The notes under the pieces are model-generated. The model saw nothing but the letters and a program-made list of their open reading frames with translations, was not told where the DNA came from and made no database searches. From NCBI GenBank assembly GCA_016212965.1, contig JACRDA010000276.1, positions 83,967 to 147,966 of the forward strand: a stretch of DNA of 64,000 nucleotides. Reading direction: 5' to 3'. Both the position numbers and the translations under genes were made by a program. Positions 35,869-46,838 of this stretch are shown here, one piece after another (within the stretch, counting starts at the first letter, position 1; every line of letters starts with the position of its first letter). The stretch is from Myxococcales bacterium. Its GTDB lineage: Bacteria > Myxococcota_A > Polyangia > Polyangiales > Polyangiaceae.

Positions 35869-37797
35869 ATGAAGAAGCTCGCTCGACTCGAGACGCCGCT
35901 CGTGCGCGACGGCGGGGTGCTGCGACCCGCGACCTGGGACGAGGCGCTCGACCGCGCGGCGGCGGGCATCCGGGCGAGCGTCGACCGGCACGGGCCGCGG
36001 AGCTTCGGCATGTTCAGCTGCTCGAAGGCGACCAACGAGGTGAACTACCTCGCGCAGAAGCTCGTGCGCACGGCCATCGGCAGCAACAACATCGACAGCT
36101 GCAACCGCACCTGACACGCCCCCAGCGTCGTCGGTCTGGCGACGGTCTTCGGAGCGGGCGGCGGGACGAGCTCCTACCGCGAGGTCGAGGAGACGGACGT
36201 CGTCGTCCTCTGGGGCTCGAACGCCCGCGAGACGCACCCCATCTTCTTCCACCACGTGCTCACGGCGCTGCGCCGCGGGGCCAAGCTCTACGTCGTCGAT
36301 CCGCGCCGCACCTCGTCGGCCGCCTGGGCCGACGCCTGGCTGCCCGTACGCGTCGGGAGCGACATCGCGCTCGCCCACGCCATCGGGCGGGTCATCCTCT
36401 CCGAGGGCCTCGAGAATCGCGCGTTCATCGCGCGCGCCACGCGGGACCTCGAGGCCTACCGCGCGGCCGTGGAGCCGTGGACGCTCGCGCGGGCCGAGGC
36501 CGAGACGGGCGTGCCCGCCGACCTCATCGTGCGGCTCGCGCGCGACTACGCCCGCGCCGAGCGCGCCGAGCTCTGCTGGACGCTCGGCATCACCGAGCAC
36601 CACAACGCGGTCGACCACGTGCTCGCGCTCATCAACCTCGCCCTCGTCACCGGCCACGTGGGGCGCTGGGGCTCGGGCCTGAACCCGCTGCGCGGCCAGA
36701 ACAACGTGCAGGGCGGCGGCGACATGGGCGCCCTGCCGAACAAGCTCCCGGGCTTTCAGGACGTCGAGGACGCGGCGCTGCGCGACAAGTTCGACCGCGC
36801 GTGGGGCGTCGCCGTGCCGCCCGTGCGCGGCTGGCACCTCACGGAGATGTTCGAGGCCATGGGCCGCGGCGAGCTCCGCTGCCTCCACGTGCTCGGCGAG
36901 AACCCGGCCCAGTCGGAGGCCGACGGGCAGCACGCGGTGGCGTGCCTCCGCGGGCTCGATTTTCTCGTCGTGCAGGATCTGTTCCTCACGAAGACGGCCG
37001 AGCTCGCGCACGTGGTCCTGCCCGCGGCGGCGAGCTTCTGCGAGAGCGAGGGCACCGTCACGAGCAGCGAGCGGCGCGTGCAGCGCGTGCGGCGCGTGCT
37101 CGCGCCGCCGGGCGAGGCGCGGGACGATCTCCGCATCCTGTGCGACCTCGCGCGGCGCCTCGGTCGCGATCTCGGCGATCCGAGCCCCGAGGCGCTCTGG
37201 GACGAGCTTCGTACCCTGAGCCCGATGCACGCGGGCATGAGCTACCGCCGGCTCGAGGAGCACGGCGGTCTTCAGTGGCCGTGCTGGGACGAGAGCCACC
37301 CGGGCGAGCCGTTCCTGCACGGGCGGCTCTGGGAGGAGCCCGTCGGCGGGCCGCGCGCGCCGTTCTCGCCCGTCCCGCACGCGCCGCCGGCCGAGGCCGT
37401 CTCGGCCGAGTATCCCCTGCGCCTGACGACCGGTCGGCGCCTCGACTCCTTCAACACGGGCGTGCAGTCGGTGGCGCTCCTGTCGCCCATGCGCCGCGGC
37501 GAGACCGTCGACGTGCACCCCGAGGACGCCGCGCGCCTCGGCCTCGCGGACGGCGAGCGCGTGCGTGTCAGCTCGCGGCGCGGCGCGGTCGAGGCGCCCG
37601 TGCGACTCGACGCGGGGCTCGCGCCCGGTCTGGTGTTCATGACGCTCCACTTCCCCGACGACGTCGACACGAACGCGCTCACGAACGACGCTTCCGATCC
37701 GAAGAGCGGCACCTCGGAGTTCAAGGCGTGCGCCGTCCGCATCGACAAGCTCGTGCCGGCGGCCGAGCGCGCGCTCGCGGCCGGCGCGGCCGAGTGA
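35869..37797 (+). CDS. fdhA: selenocysteine formate dehydrogenase, catalytic (Mo/W-bis-MGD) subunit lacking its N-terminal 4Fe-4S domain
   Basis: 642 residues if the TGA at 36112-36114 is read as selenocysteine (residue 82). The context NNIDSCNRT-U-HAPSVVGLA is that of E. coli FdhH (ARV-U-HGPSVAGL), where Sec ligates molybdenum and the next His takes part in formate oxidation. Sequence after the TGA is in frame and clearly homologous (VVLWGSNARETHP, VVDPRRT, RGQNNVQGGGDMG, and a C-terminal molydopterin-binding domain LTTGRRLDSFNTGVQS). The protein begins at LARLETPLVRDGG, exactly where other FDH alpha subunits leave their N-terminal 4Fe-4S domain; that domain is found on the subunit encoded at 40703-41557. 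Catalyses formate to CO2 in the cytosol. A conventional gene caller would split it into 35869-36114 and a part starting at the GTG 36256. Confidence 0.93.
36115..36144 (+). promoter_or_regulatory. bacterial-type SECIS element
   Basis: Directly after the TGA, CGTCGTCGGTCTGGCGACG (36126-36144) folds into a 5-bp stem, a bulged U (36131), one C-G pair and the loop GGUCUG. The GGUC of the loop sits at positions 22-25 counted from the U of UGA, the same place as in E. coli fdhF, where loop bases G23 and U24 contact SelB. This is strong evidence that the TGA encodes selenocysteine. Confidence 0.85.
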
Positions 37798-37807
37798 CGG
37801 GGCGCGC

Positions 37808-38149
37808 GTGCTCTTCTTGGGCGCGGTGCTGCACGGGGCGCTCGCGCTCGGCCTGCACCTGTGGGGCCGGTGGCTCGCGCGGCGTCGGCCCGGCCCGTGG
37901 TCGCGGCGCGCGACGTGGCTCCCCGTCGTGGGCCTCGCGCTCGTCGTCGCAGCCGTCGTCTTGCTCGCGGCGGGCGCCATCGAGCTCGGGTCCGAGGAGG
38001 AGAGCGCGCCGCCCGTCGCGTTCGCGCGGACCCTGTCGAGCGCGGTCAACGTGACGTCGGTGTTCCTCGTGCCGGCGTGGCTCTGCTACCTCGTGAGCCT
38101 CGGCGCGCTCGTCGTCGGGACGGTACGCGGGCGGGCGCGCGGGCGCTAG
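37808..38149 (+). CDS. small membrane protein with three transmembrane helices
   Basis: 113 residues from a GTG at 37808, 10 bases after the fdhA stop. Three hydrophobic segments: LFLGAVLHGALALGLHLW, WLPVVGLALVVAAVVLLAAG and VFLVPAWLCYLVSLGALVVG, with basic loops. Not recognised. It is not a cytochrome b (no paired His). Its position suggests it is co-transcribed with the formate dehydrogenase gene; whether it has a role there is unknown. Confidence 0.65.
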   Translation: MLFLGAVLHGALALGLHLWGRWLARRRPGPWSRRATWLPVVGLALVVAAVVLLAAGAIELGSEEESAPPVAFARTLSSAVNVTSVFLVPAWLCYLVSLGALVVGTVRGRARGR

Positions 38150-38178
38150 GCGAGCGCGTCGGAGCGCGGCTTGCGCAC

Positions 38179-38209
38179 CATGGTCACGAGATGTAGCTTC
38201 GTGACCATG
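38179..38209 (+). promoter_or_regulatory. operator of the phd-like/PIN toxin-antitoxin operon
   Basis: Perfect 11-bp inverted repeat (CATGGTCACGA / TCGTGACCATG, 38179-38189 and 38199-38209) with a 9-base spacer. The right arm includes the antitoxin start codon at 38207. This fits autorepression by the antitoxin. Confidence 0.7.
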
Positions 38210-38443
38210 AAGGCGCGTTCGAGGGAGCGTTCGATCCCGGCCGGGGAGTTCAAGGCGAAGTGTCTCGCGCTCTTCGACGACGTCGAGACGCGCGGCGATT
38301 CGTTCGTGGTGACCAAGCGCGGCCGACCCGTGGCGCGCATCGTGCCGGTCGATCGCGGTCGGGCGAGCTCGCTCGTCGGCAGCCTGCTCGCCGAGGAGGA
38401 TGTGCTCACGCCGGTGGCCGTCGCGTGGGAGGCCTCCTCGTGA
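38207..38443 (+). CDS. Phd/YefM-type antitoxin
   Basis: 78 residues: RSIPAGEFKAKCLALFDDVE then FVVTKRGRPVARIVPV, the standard N-terminal DNA-binding fold of Phd/YefM antitoxins, followed by a tail that would wrap the toxin (SLLAEEDVLTPVAVAWEASS). The ATG at 38207 is chosen because it begins the fold and lies within an 11-bp inverted repeat. An in-frame extension to 38171 would span the operator. It ends in a 4-bp overlap with the PIN toxin (GTGA, 38440-38443). It represses its own operon and neutralises the toxin. Confidence 0.9.
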   Translation: MKARSRERSIPAGEFKAKCLALFDDVETRGDSFVVTKRGRPVARIVPVDRGRASSLVGSLLAEEDVLTPVAVAWEASS

Positions 38444-38829
38444 TCGTGCTCGACACGCACGCCTGGCTCTGGTGGCTCACCAAGCCGCACAAGCTCGGTC
38501 GCGCGGCCGCGCGCGCCATCGAGCGGGCGGCGCGCGTCGGGATTGCGGCCATCAGCCCGTGGGAGATCGCGATGAAGGCGGAGGCCGGCAAGCTCCGCTT
38601 CGACCGGCCGTATCCGGTGTGGCTGGAGGAGGCGCTGCTCTCCGACCCGCGCATCGAGCTGCTCGCGCTCACGCCCCGCATCGCCGTGGCCGCCGTGCAG
38701 CTCGCCTGGGACCACCTCGATCCCGCCGATCGGCTCATCGTGGCGACGGCCCGCGTCCACGACGCCGGGCTCGTCACCGCCGACGAGCGCATCCTCGAGG
38801 CCAAGGTCGTGCGCTGCGTATGGTCGTAG
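38440..38829 (+). CDS. PIN-domain (VapC-type) ribonuclease toxin
   Basis: 129 residues. Metal-binding acidic residues of the PIN fold: D5 in VLDTHAWLWWL, E in ISPWEIAMKAEAGKL, D in LDPADRLIVATA and D in LVTADERIL. The DTHAWLWW opening marks the PhdC/YkvJ-like subgroup usually paired with Phd-type antitoxins, as here. Expected activity is endonucleolytic cleavage of RNA when the antitoxin is degraded. It overlaps the antitoxin by 4 bp. The module is inserted between the catalytic and diaphorase genes of the formate dehydrogenase cluster, in the same direction. Confidence 0.9.
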   Translation: MIVLDTHAWLWWLTKPHKLGRAAARAIERAARVGIAAISPWEIAMKAEAGKLRFDRPYPVWLEEALLSDPRIELLALTPRIAVAAVQLAWDHLDPADRLIVATARVHDAGLVTADERILEAKVVRCVWS

Positions 38830-38885
38830 GTCGGAGCCCTTTTTTTCTCTCATCCTGCGCCCCAAAGTCCGGCACACTGGCCGCC

Positions 38886-40702
<1,817 letters not shown>

Positions 40703-40706
<4 letters not shown>

Positions 40707-41557
40707 GCCTCCACCTGCCCGTCCTGCCCGAGCGGCGCACGGTCGAGCTCACGGTCGACGGCGCGCCGGTGTCCGTGCCCGAGGGCGCGACCCTGCTCGA
40801 CGCGTGCCAGAAGCTCGGCATCGACGTCCCGACCCTGTGCTTCGCCAGGAACCTCGCGCCTGTCAACGTGTGCCGCGTGTGCGTGGTCGAGCTCGCCGGC
40901 GCGCGCACGCTCGTGCCGAGCTGCTCGCGTAAGGCCGAGCCGGGCATGGTGGTCGCGACCGACAGCGAGCGCGTGCGCCTGAGCCGGCGGCTCGTGCTCG
41001 AGCTGCTCGCGTCGTCGGTGGATCTGTCGACCGCACCGCGCGTCACCGAGTACCTCGCGCGCTACGGCGCCCGCCCCGAGCGCTTCGGCCCCGGTGCGCA
41101 GACGGTCGCGCAGCCGGTCAAGGTCGACAACGACCTCTACGTGCGCGACTACGGCAAATGCATCCTCTGCATGAAGTGCGTGCAGGCCTGCGGCTCCGAG
41201 GCGCAGAACACCTTCGCCATCGCCGTCGCCGGGCGCGGCTTTCCGGCGCACATCTCGACCGAGCTCGACGTGCCGCTGCCCGAGTCGGCGTGCGTGTATT
41301 GCGGCAACTGCATCGGGGTCTGCCCGACGGGCGCGCTCATGGGGCGCACCGAGCACGAGCTCCGCGCCGCGGGCGCCTGGGAGCCCGAGCGCCAGACCGA
41401 GGCCGAGACGATCTGCCCCTACTGCGGGGTCGGGTGCAGCCTCGTGCTGACCGTCCAGGACGACCGCATCGTGCGCGCCGCCTCGAACGAGCGCTCGGAG
41501 GTCACGCGCGGGCACCTCTGCATCAAGGGGCGGTTCGGCTGGGCGTTCGTGCGGTAG
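40703..41557 (+). CDS. NuoG-like iron-sulfur subunit carrying the displaced N-terminal 4Fe-4S domain of formate dehydrogenase
   Basis: 284 residues. Order of domains: [2Fe-2S] ferredoxin (about 5-95; TLCFARNLAPVNVCRVCVVE ... CSRK), a His/Cys loop region, two ferredoxin [4Fe-4S] motifs (CILCMKCVQACG, CVYCGNCIGVCPTGA, about 150-215), and a C-terminal Fdh 4Fe-4S domain with C238, C241, C245 and C273 (CPYCGVGC ... LCIKGRFGW). It ends three residues later, exactly where a full-length FDH alpha subunit would continue into the bis-MGD domain that here is encoded at 35869. It should dock to that subunit to carry electrons from the Mo/W site toward the diaphorase. GTG start overlaps the diaphorase stop (GTGA). 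Confidence 0.9.
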
Positions 41558-41729
41558 CCTGGCCGCTTGGCCTCCTGGAACAGCGTCCCGTCCCTGACTC
41601 TCCGCCTCGGTCGGCAGGCGGCCGCCGAGGGCGAAGCGGCAGGGAGCTTCCGCCGGCGCGCGCGTGGTATCCTCGGTCCGGCCGCGTGCCCCGCGCGCCC
41701 TCTGCACCTGGAGGACCCGGAGGAATCGC

Positions 41730-44669
41730 ATGCACCGACGATGCACCGCCATTTCGCTCCTCGCGGGCGCGCTCGCCTGGTCGAGCTCGGCCTCGGCGCT
41801 CGACGTCTGGGTGAGCAGCGCGACGGGCAACGACGCCAACCCGGGGACCGAGCAGGCGCCGTTCGCGACACTCGGGCGCGCCTGCGACGAGACCACGGCC
41901 GACCCGCTGCTCGTCGTCCACGTCGGCGCGGGCGTGTACCGCGAGCTCGTGCAGGTCGTGCGCAATGGCACGCACATCCTCGTGGCGCAGGCCGACCGCG
42001 GCAGCGCGGTCCTCACGGGCGCCGAGCCGAGCGCCGGCCTCGGCTGGACCCACGCCGACCCGCCCGGCCTCCCGGTCGCGGCCGCGGGCCAGATCTGGTG
42101 GGCCGACCTCGCGGCCTGGGAGTATCCGCCGCAGATCGTGACGCAGCGCTTGCCGGACACGACGATCGCCCGGCTCCCGATGGCGCGCGAGCCCGACTGG
42201 AGCGTGACGACCGAGTGGAAGTGGCACGAGCACTGGCAGACCGCGAGCGTGCCCTTGCGGTACTGGGCCGACGAGAGCGCGGCGGCCGAGGTGTCGGCGC
42301 ATTACCTGTCTTCGCCTTTTCTGCAGCAGTGGGGCGATCTCACCGGCGCGCGCGTGTGGATCAAGGACACCGTGACGGGACACGACACCTACTCGGCGGG
42401 CGTCGTCGGCCACTGGCCCGCCGAGGGGACGATCGAGGTGAGCCGGCCATGTCATGTCTCGGGCGGCGACGACGGCCTCGGCGCGGCGAGCAAGTTCGTG
42501 CTCGAGAACGCCGCCGCCTTGCTCGACGAGGAGGGCGAGTGGTTCTACGATGCCGCGAGCGCGCGGCTCTACGTGTGGCCCGTGGGAGGCGGCGACCCCG
42601 GCGCCCTCGAGCTCGAGATCGCGCGGCGCAAGCGCGGCATCGCCACCGCCGCGAGCGATGTCGTGGTCGACGGCCTCACGCTGCGCGGCTTCAACTACCA
42701 GCAGGACTACTGGGGCGAGGGCACGCGGGACGCCGCGCTGTCGCTGCGCGGCGGGTCGGATGCCGTGACCTCGGGCATCACGGTCCGCAACTGCGTCATC
42801 GAGCACGCCGCGCGCGGCATCGACCTCGTGGCGGACTCGAGCGCCGGCGTCGTCACCATCGACGGGCTCACGATCGAGGACACGACCATCCGCCACATCG
42901 ACGGGCACGGCATCAACGTCCAGTCCTGGCCCAACGACGCCATCGGCATCGACCACATCACCGTGCAGCGCTGCCTCCTGTCGGACCTCGGCTTCCGCAA
43001 CCCCGAGCCCACGAACTCGATGACCGGCGCGAGCTTCAGCCGCGTCAAGAACCTGCGCTTCCTCGACAACGAGGTCGACCACACGCCCCACAACGCGGTC
43101 GGCGTGAACTACGGCTGCGAGAACGTGCTCCTCAAGGGCAACCACGTCCACCACTGCGGGCTCAACTCGGCCGACAACGGCTGCGTGAAGTTCTGGAACA
43201 ACACCGACACCTTCGACCTCGCCGCCCCGCGCTCCATCCTCGCGACCGAGAACCTCGTGCACGACAGCATGGGCTGGGCCCACTCCTCGGAGGTGAACCA
43301 GTGGTGGCAGACGACCGGGCTCAGCGGCTCGGGCTTCTACTGCGACTACTACCGGGGCGTGACGTTCTACCGGAACATCGTTCACACCGTGGGCGCGGTC
43401 GCCCTGTGGCCGAACACGCCGTCGAACCTCAACTGGATGATCCACAACACCGTGCTCGAGGCGCGCCACGGTGCCTCCTGCAGCCGCGAGACCACCGGCA
43501 CGCCCGGGCAGGGCGAGGGCCTCGTCATGAACAACCTGTTCATGAACTTCACGACCTGGGGCTTCCCGCAGGACTACTACTGGGGGCAGCTCGAGTCGGG
43601 CCTGCTCTACTCGCTCACCGACGATCTGCTCGTGTCGCACCACAACGGGTTCCACGACGTCTACTCGGACATGCTCTACGTGGACGCGAGCAACAACGGG
43701 AACAAGTACGTCTCCGTCGCCGACGTCACGGCCAACACGCCGTACGAGCAAGGCTCGATCGACATGCCCGGCGACGACGCGACCATCGTCGTCGACGCCG
43801 CCAACTGGGACGTGCGGCCGGTGCCCGGCAGTCCGGTCCTCGACGCCGCAGCGGAGCCGCCCCCGGAGCTCGCGGCGCTGTTCACCCGCCTCGGGCTGAC
43901 GCTCCCGGCGCCCGTGGGCGCGGCCTACGACCTCGGGGCCATCGAGGGCAGCGGTCCGCCCTGGCTGCGCGTGACGTACCCGAACGGGGGCGAGATCCTG
44001 CCGACGGGGGGGCAGGCCACCGTCACCTGGGACTCGGCCGCCTTCGTCGGACCGGTGCGCATCGAGCTCGCGACCGGGTACGCGAGCGGCCCCGCATGGC
44101 AGGTCCTCGTCACCGTGACCGCGAACGACGGCTCGGAGCTCGTCGCCCTGCCGGCCGTGCGCGACGCGAGCTGCCGCATCCGCGTCTCCGAGACCTCGGA
44201 CGGCGACCCCACCGACGTCTCGGACGCCGACTTCGAGATCGGGGACGCCATCATCGTGATGAGCCCCGTCGGCGGCGAGGTGTGGCCCGTCGGGCAGAGC
44301 TTCGACGTCACCTGGTCGTCCGGCGGGGTCGCGGACGTGCACGTCGAGCTCTCGCGCGACGCGGGCGCGACCTGGGAGACGCTCGCGGCCTCGGTGCCGG
44401 CGGCGGATGGGCGCTTCGCCTGGACCGTGACGGGCCCAGCCTCGAGCGCGTCCCTCGCGAGGCTCACGGACGCGGCGGACGACGACCCGGTCGGCGTGTC
44501 GCCGGCGACGTTCTCCATCGTCGAGCCGGCCGTCGACGCCGCGGCCGAGGGCGACGGGGGCTGCAGCTGCCGCCTTGGCGGGCGCCGGGGCGACGCCACG
44601 GGCCTCGCGTGGCTCGTGCTCGGCGCGCTGCCGCTCCTGCGCCGCCGGGGCGCCGCGGCGCGGCCCTGA
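41730..44669 (+). CDS. secreted right-handed beta-helix protein with MYXO-CTERM-like sorting tail
   Basis: 979 residues. A signal peptide (HRRCTAISLLAGALAWSSSA, cleavage near SALDV) is followed by DVWVSSATGNDANPGTEQAP, the usual opening of Pel-1-like parallel beta-helix proteins, and many coil repeats (ITVRNCVIEHAARGIDLV, LTIEDTTIRHIDGHGINVQS). Relatives are polysaccharide lyases or glycosidases, but no catalytic residues can be assigned. Two Ig-like domains follow (YPNGGEILPTGGQATVTWDS; SPVGGEVWPVGQSFDVTWSS). The end, CSCRLGGRR then LAWLVLGALPLLRRRGAAA, fits MYXO-CTERM: Cys, hydrophobic helix, Arg cluster, expected to be processed by myxosortase and anchored at the surface. Strong GGAGGAATCGC site before ATG 41730. 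Confidence 0.88.
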   Translation: MHRRCTAISLLAGALAWSSSASALDVWVSSATGNDANPGTEQAPFATLGRACDETTADPLLVVHVGAGVYRELVQVVRNGTHILVAQADRGSAVLTGAEPSAGLGWTHADPPGLPVAAAGQIWWADLAAWEYPPQIVTQRLPDTTIARLPMAREPDWSVTTEWKWHEHWQTASVPLRYWADESAAAEVSAHYLSSPFLQQWGDLTGARVWIKDTVTGHDTYSAGVVGHWPAEGTIEVSRPCHVSGGDDGLGAASKFVLENAAALLDEEGEWFYDAASARLYVWPVGGGDPGALELEIARRKRGIATAASDVVVDGLTLRGFNYQQDYWGEGTRDAALSLRGGSDAVTSGITVRNCVIEHAARGIDLVADSSAGVVTIDGLTIEDTTIRHIDGHGINVQSWPNDAIGIDHITVQRCLLSDLGFRNPEPTNSMTGASFSRVKNLRFLDNEVDHTPHNAVGVNYGCENVLLKGNHVHHCGLNSADNGCVKFWNNTDTFDLAAPRSILATENLVHDSMGWAHSSEVNQWWQTTGLSGSGFYCDYYRGVTFYRNIVHTVGAVALWPNTPSNLNWMIHNTVLEARHGASCSRETTGTPGQGEGLVMNNLFMNFTTWGFPQDYYWGQLESGLLYSLTDDLLVSHHNGFHDVYSDMLYVDASNNGNKYVSVADVTANTPYEQGSIDMPGDDATIVVDAANWDVRPVPGSPVLDAAAEPPPELAALFTRLGLTLPAPVGAAYDLGAIEGSGPPWLRVTYPNGGEILPTGGQATVTWDSAAFVGPVRIELATGYASGPAWQVLVTVTANDGSELVALPAVRDASCRIRVSETSDGDPTDVSDADFEIGDAIIVMSPVGGEVWPVGQSFDVTWSSGGVADVHVELSRDAGATWETLAASVPAADGRFAWTVTGPASSASLARLTDAADDDPVGVSPATFSIVEPAVDAAAEGDGGCSCRLGGRRGDATGLAWLVLGALPLLRRRGAAARP

Positions 44670-44705
44670 GCCGGCCTTGCGCGCGCCTCATTCCCGAGCG
44701 CACGC

Positions 44706-45254
44706 CTAGCGCCGCTTGCCCGCACCCGGGCGCCTCGGCGCGGGGGCGGGCGCGGGGGCGGGAGCGTGGGCGTGCGCGGGAGCGTGCGCGTGGGCGGGCG
44801 CGTCGTCGTCGGTCCAGGGCTCGCGGCGCGTGACGAAGACGCCGCCGTGCAGGACGCCCTTCTCGCCGACGAGGCGGTCGGCGAGGGTGCGCACCTCGCC
44901 CGCGCGGCCGCGGAGCACGATGACCTCGAGGCAGCGATCGTGCTCGAGGTGCACGTGCAAGGTCGAGACCACCCGATCGCCGGCGAGGTGCTGCAGCTCG
45001 GTCAGGCGCTGGTTCAGGGCGCGCTGGTGGTGGTCGTAGACGATCGAGACCGACGCCACGACGTCCGCTTCGGCGTCGAGCTCGGTGGCGATGAGCCGGT
45101 CGCGCACCAGATCGCGCAGCGCCTCGGAGCGGTTGCCGCCGCCACGCGTCGCGAGCCAGGCGTCGAAGCGCGCGAGCAGGCGCTTCTCGATCGCGACCCC
45201 GATGCGCACGAGCCCGTCGCGGGCCGTCTTCGTCGCCGCCACCATGGGCTTCAT
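44706..45254 (-). CDS. nikR: nickel-responsive regulator NikR
   Basis: Ribbon-helix-helix repressor that binds operator DNA when loaded with Ni(II). 182 residues. RHH domain about 15-60 (LVRIGVAIEKRLLARFDAWL, NRSEALRDLVRDRL), then the ACT-like metal domain. All four nickel ligands are visible: H89 from one subunit, H100, H102 and C108 (LHVHLEHDRC) with E. coli-like spacing. A C-terminal extension of about 35 residues rich in Ala/Pro/His (APAHAHAPAHAHAPAPAPAP) is unusual and could bind metal. The gene begins one base after arsC ends, so it is the third gene of an acr3-arsC-nikR transcript. Likely targets (nickel import genes such as the ECF genes at 62-64 kb) are an inference. Confidence 0.92.
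   Translation of the reverse strand: MKPMVAATKTARDGLVRIGVAIEKRLLARFDAWLATRGGGNRSEALRDLVRDRLIATELDAEADVVASVSIVYDHHQRALNQRLTELQHLAGDRVVSTLHVHLEHDRCLEVIVLRGRAGEVRTLADRLVGEKGVLHGGVFVTRREPWTDDDAPAHAHAPAHAHAPAPAPAPAPRRPGAGKRR
44740..44802. repeat. GC-rich hexamer-like repeat in the nikR 3' end
   Basis: Irregular hexamers (GGGCGC / GGGAGC / GTGGGC types) encode the Ala-Pro-His tail of NikR. Length changes by six bases would alter the tail without a frameshift. Confidence 0.55.
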
Positions 45255-45255
45255 C

Positions 45256-45696
45256 CTACCCCGCGAGCTCCTCGGCGGCGAAGCGGAGCAGGCGCGCGCG
45301 CAGGATGTCGCGCGCCGTGCGGAAGCGGTCGAGCAGCTCGTCGCGCGAGAGGGTGAGGTCGTCGCTCGCCGGGTCCGGGATGGGCCAGTGCAGGCGGCGC
45401 GCCTGCCCGAGGAAGATCGGGCAGACCTCCTCGGCGCACAGCGTGACGACGGTGTCGACGCTGGCCGGGTCGATGGAGTCGACGGACTTCGAGTGGTGCG
45501 TCGCGAGGTCGATGCCGAGCTCGGCCATGACCAGGACGGCGTAGGGGTTGACCCGCGTCGGTGCGCTGCCGGCGCTCGCGACGCTCGCCCGGGCGCCGAG
45601 AAGCGCGCGCGCGAGGCCCTCGGCCATCTGGCTCCGGGCGGAGTTGGCGACGCAGAGAAAGAGGATGCGCTCGGGCGCGCGGCGTTCGGGCGTCAT
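45256..45696 (-). CDS. arsC: arsenate reductase (low-molecular-weight phosphatase family)
   Basis: Cytosolic enzyme reducing arsenate to arsenite for export. 146 residues. The P-loop is [13 protein letters not shown] with nucleophile C15; the redox pair is C87 and C92 in TLCAEEVCP, and the general acid Asp lies in WPIPDPAS. This is the thioredoxin-coupled Bacillus/Staphylococcus type rather than the glutaredoxin type. It overlaps acr3 by 4 bp (ATGA) and is followed one base later by nikR. The context with the arsenite pump makes the function secure. Confidence 0.92.
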   Translation of the reverse strand: MTPERRAPERILFLCVANSARSQMAEGLARALLGARASVASAGSAPTRVNPYAVLVMAELGIDLATHHSKSVDSIDPASVDTVVTLCAEEVCPIFLGQARRLHWPIPDPASDDLTLSRDELLDRFRTARDILRARLLRFAAEELAG

Positions 45697-46787
45697 GGGC
45701 TCGGGGTCGGCGTGGGCGTGGGCGCGGGAGGGAAGAAGCGGTGCCGCAGAAAGAGCGCGACGCGCACGAGGCCGATGAGGGCGGGCACCTCGACGAGGGG
45801 ACCGATGACGGCGGCGAAGGCCGCGCCGCTGTGGATGCCGAAGCTCCCGACCGCGACGGCGATGGCGAGCTCGAAGTTGTTGGAGGCGGCCGTGAACGAC
45901 AGCGTGGCCGCCTCGGGGTAGCCCGCGCCGACCCGCTTGCTCATGAAGAACGAGAGGGCGAACATGAGGACGAAGTAGACGCAGAGCGGCAGCGCGATGC
46001 GCAGGACGTCGAGCGGCAGCTCCACGATGGCCTCGCCCTTCAGCGAGAACATCACGACGATCGTGAAGAGCAGGGACACGAGCGTCACCGGGCCGATGCG
46101 CGGCACGAAGCGCTGTGCGTACCAGTCGGCCCCCTTCGAGCGCACGAGCAGCCGGCGCGTGAGCCAGCCCGCCGCGAAGGGGATGCCGAGGTAGATGGCG
46201 ACGGAGACGGCGATGTCGCCCATCGACACGTCGACGACGGCGCCCTCGAGGCCGAGCCAGGTGGGCAGGAGCGTCGCGAAGAAGAACGCGTAGGGCGAGA
46301 AGAACAGGACCTGGAAGATCGAGTTCAGCGCCACGAGGCTCGCGCAGTACTCGCTGTCGCCCTTCGCGAGGTCGTTCCACACGATGACCATGGCGATGCA
46401 GCGCGCCAGGCCGATGAGGATGAGGCCGAGCATGTACTCGGGCTTGTCGCGCAGGAACAGGACCGCGAGCCCGAACATGAGCACCGGGCCGATGATCCAG
46501 TTCTGCACGAGCGAGAGCGCGAGCACGCGCTTGTTCCGGAAGACCCTGCCGAGCTCCTCGTGCCGCACCTTGGCGAGGGGCGGGTACATCATGAGGATGA
46601 GCCCGACCGCGATCGGCACCGAGGTCGAGCCGACGCTCAGCCGATCGAGCGCGCCCGCGAAGCCCGGCACGAAGCGGCCGAGCAAGACGCCGGCCGCCAT
46701 CGCGAGGAAGATCCAGAGCGTGAGGTAGCGATCGAGGAAGGAGAGCTTGCGGGCGACCCCGCGCCCCATCGGCGCCGGGCGATTCAC
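45693..46787 (-). CDS. acr3: arsenite efflux transporter ACR3
   Basis: Ten-helix inner-membrane carrier of the BART superfamily exporting arsenite using the proton motive force. 364 residues. Family features: [20 protein letters not shown] at the N terminus, [19 protein letters not shown], the conserved Cys in [38 protein letters not shown] and [13 protein letters not shown]. Ends with a Pro/Thr tail. It is the first gene of acr3-arsC-nikR. About 52 bp upstream is a sequence resembling the operator of the arsR gene at 51.8 kb. ATG 46787; downstream Met7 is an alternative. Confidence 0.95.
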   Translation of the reverse strand: MNRPAPMGRGVARKLSFLDRYLTLWIFLAMAAGVLLGRFVPGFAGALDRLSVGSTSVPIAVGLILMMYPPLAKVRHEELGRVFRNKRVLALSLVQNWIIGPVLMFGLAVLFLRDKPEYMLGLILIGLARCIAMVIVWNDLAKGDSEYCASLVALNSIFQVLFFSPYAFFFATLLPTWLGLEGAVVDVSMGDIAVSVAIYLGIPFAAGWLTRRLLVRSKGADWYAQRFVPRIGPVTLVSLLFTIVVMFSLKGEAIVELPLDVLRIALPLCVYFVLMFALSFFMSKRVGAGYPEAATLSFTAASNNFELAIAVAVGSFGIHSGAAFAAVIGPLVEVPALIGLVRVALFLRHRFFPPAPTPTPTPSP

Positions 46788-46838
46788 AGGCCCCCCACGA
46801 GCGCCATGGTGCGGCGCGGCTGCGCGGGCAGCGGTCGA

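Noticed and set aside
36256..37797. An independent gene starting at the GTG at 36256.
   Set aside because: It is the in-frame continuation of the gene starting at 35869 through a selenocysteine TGA with a SECIS hairpin; the sequence between 36115 and 36255 is also homologous to formate dehydrogenase.
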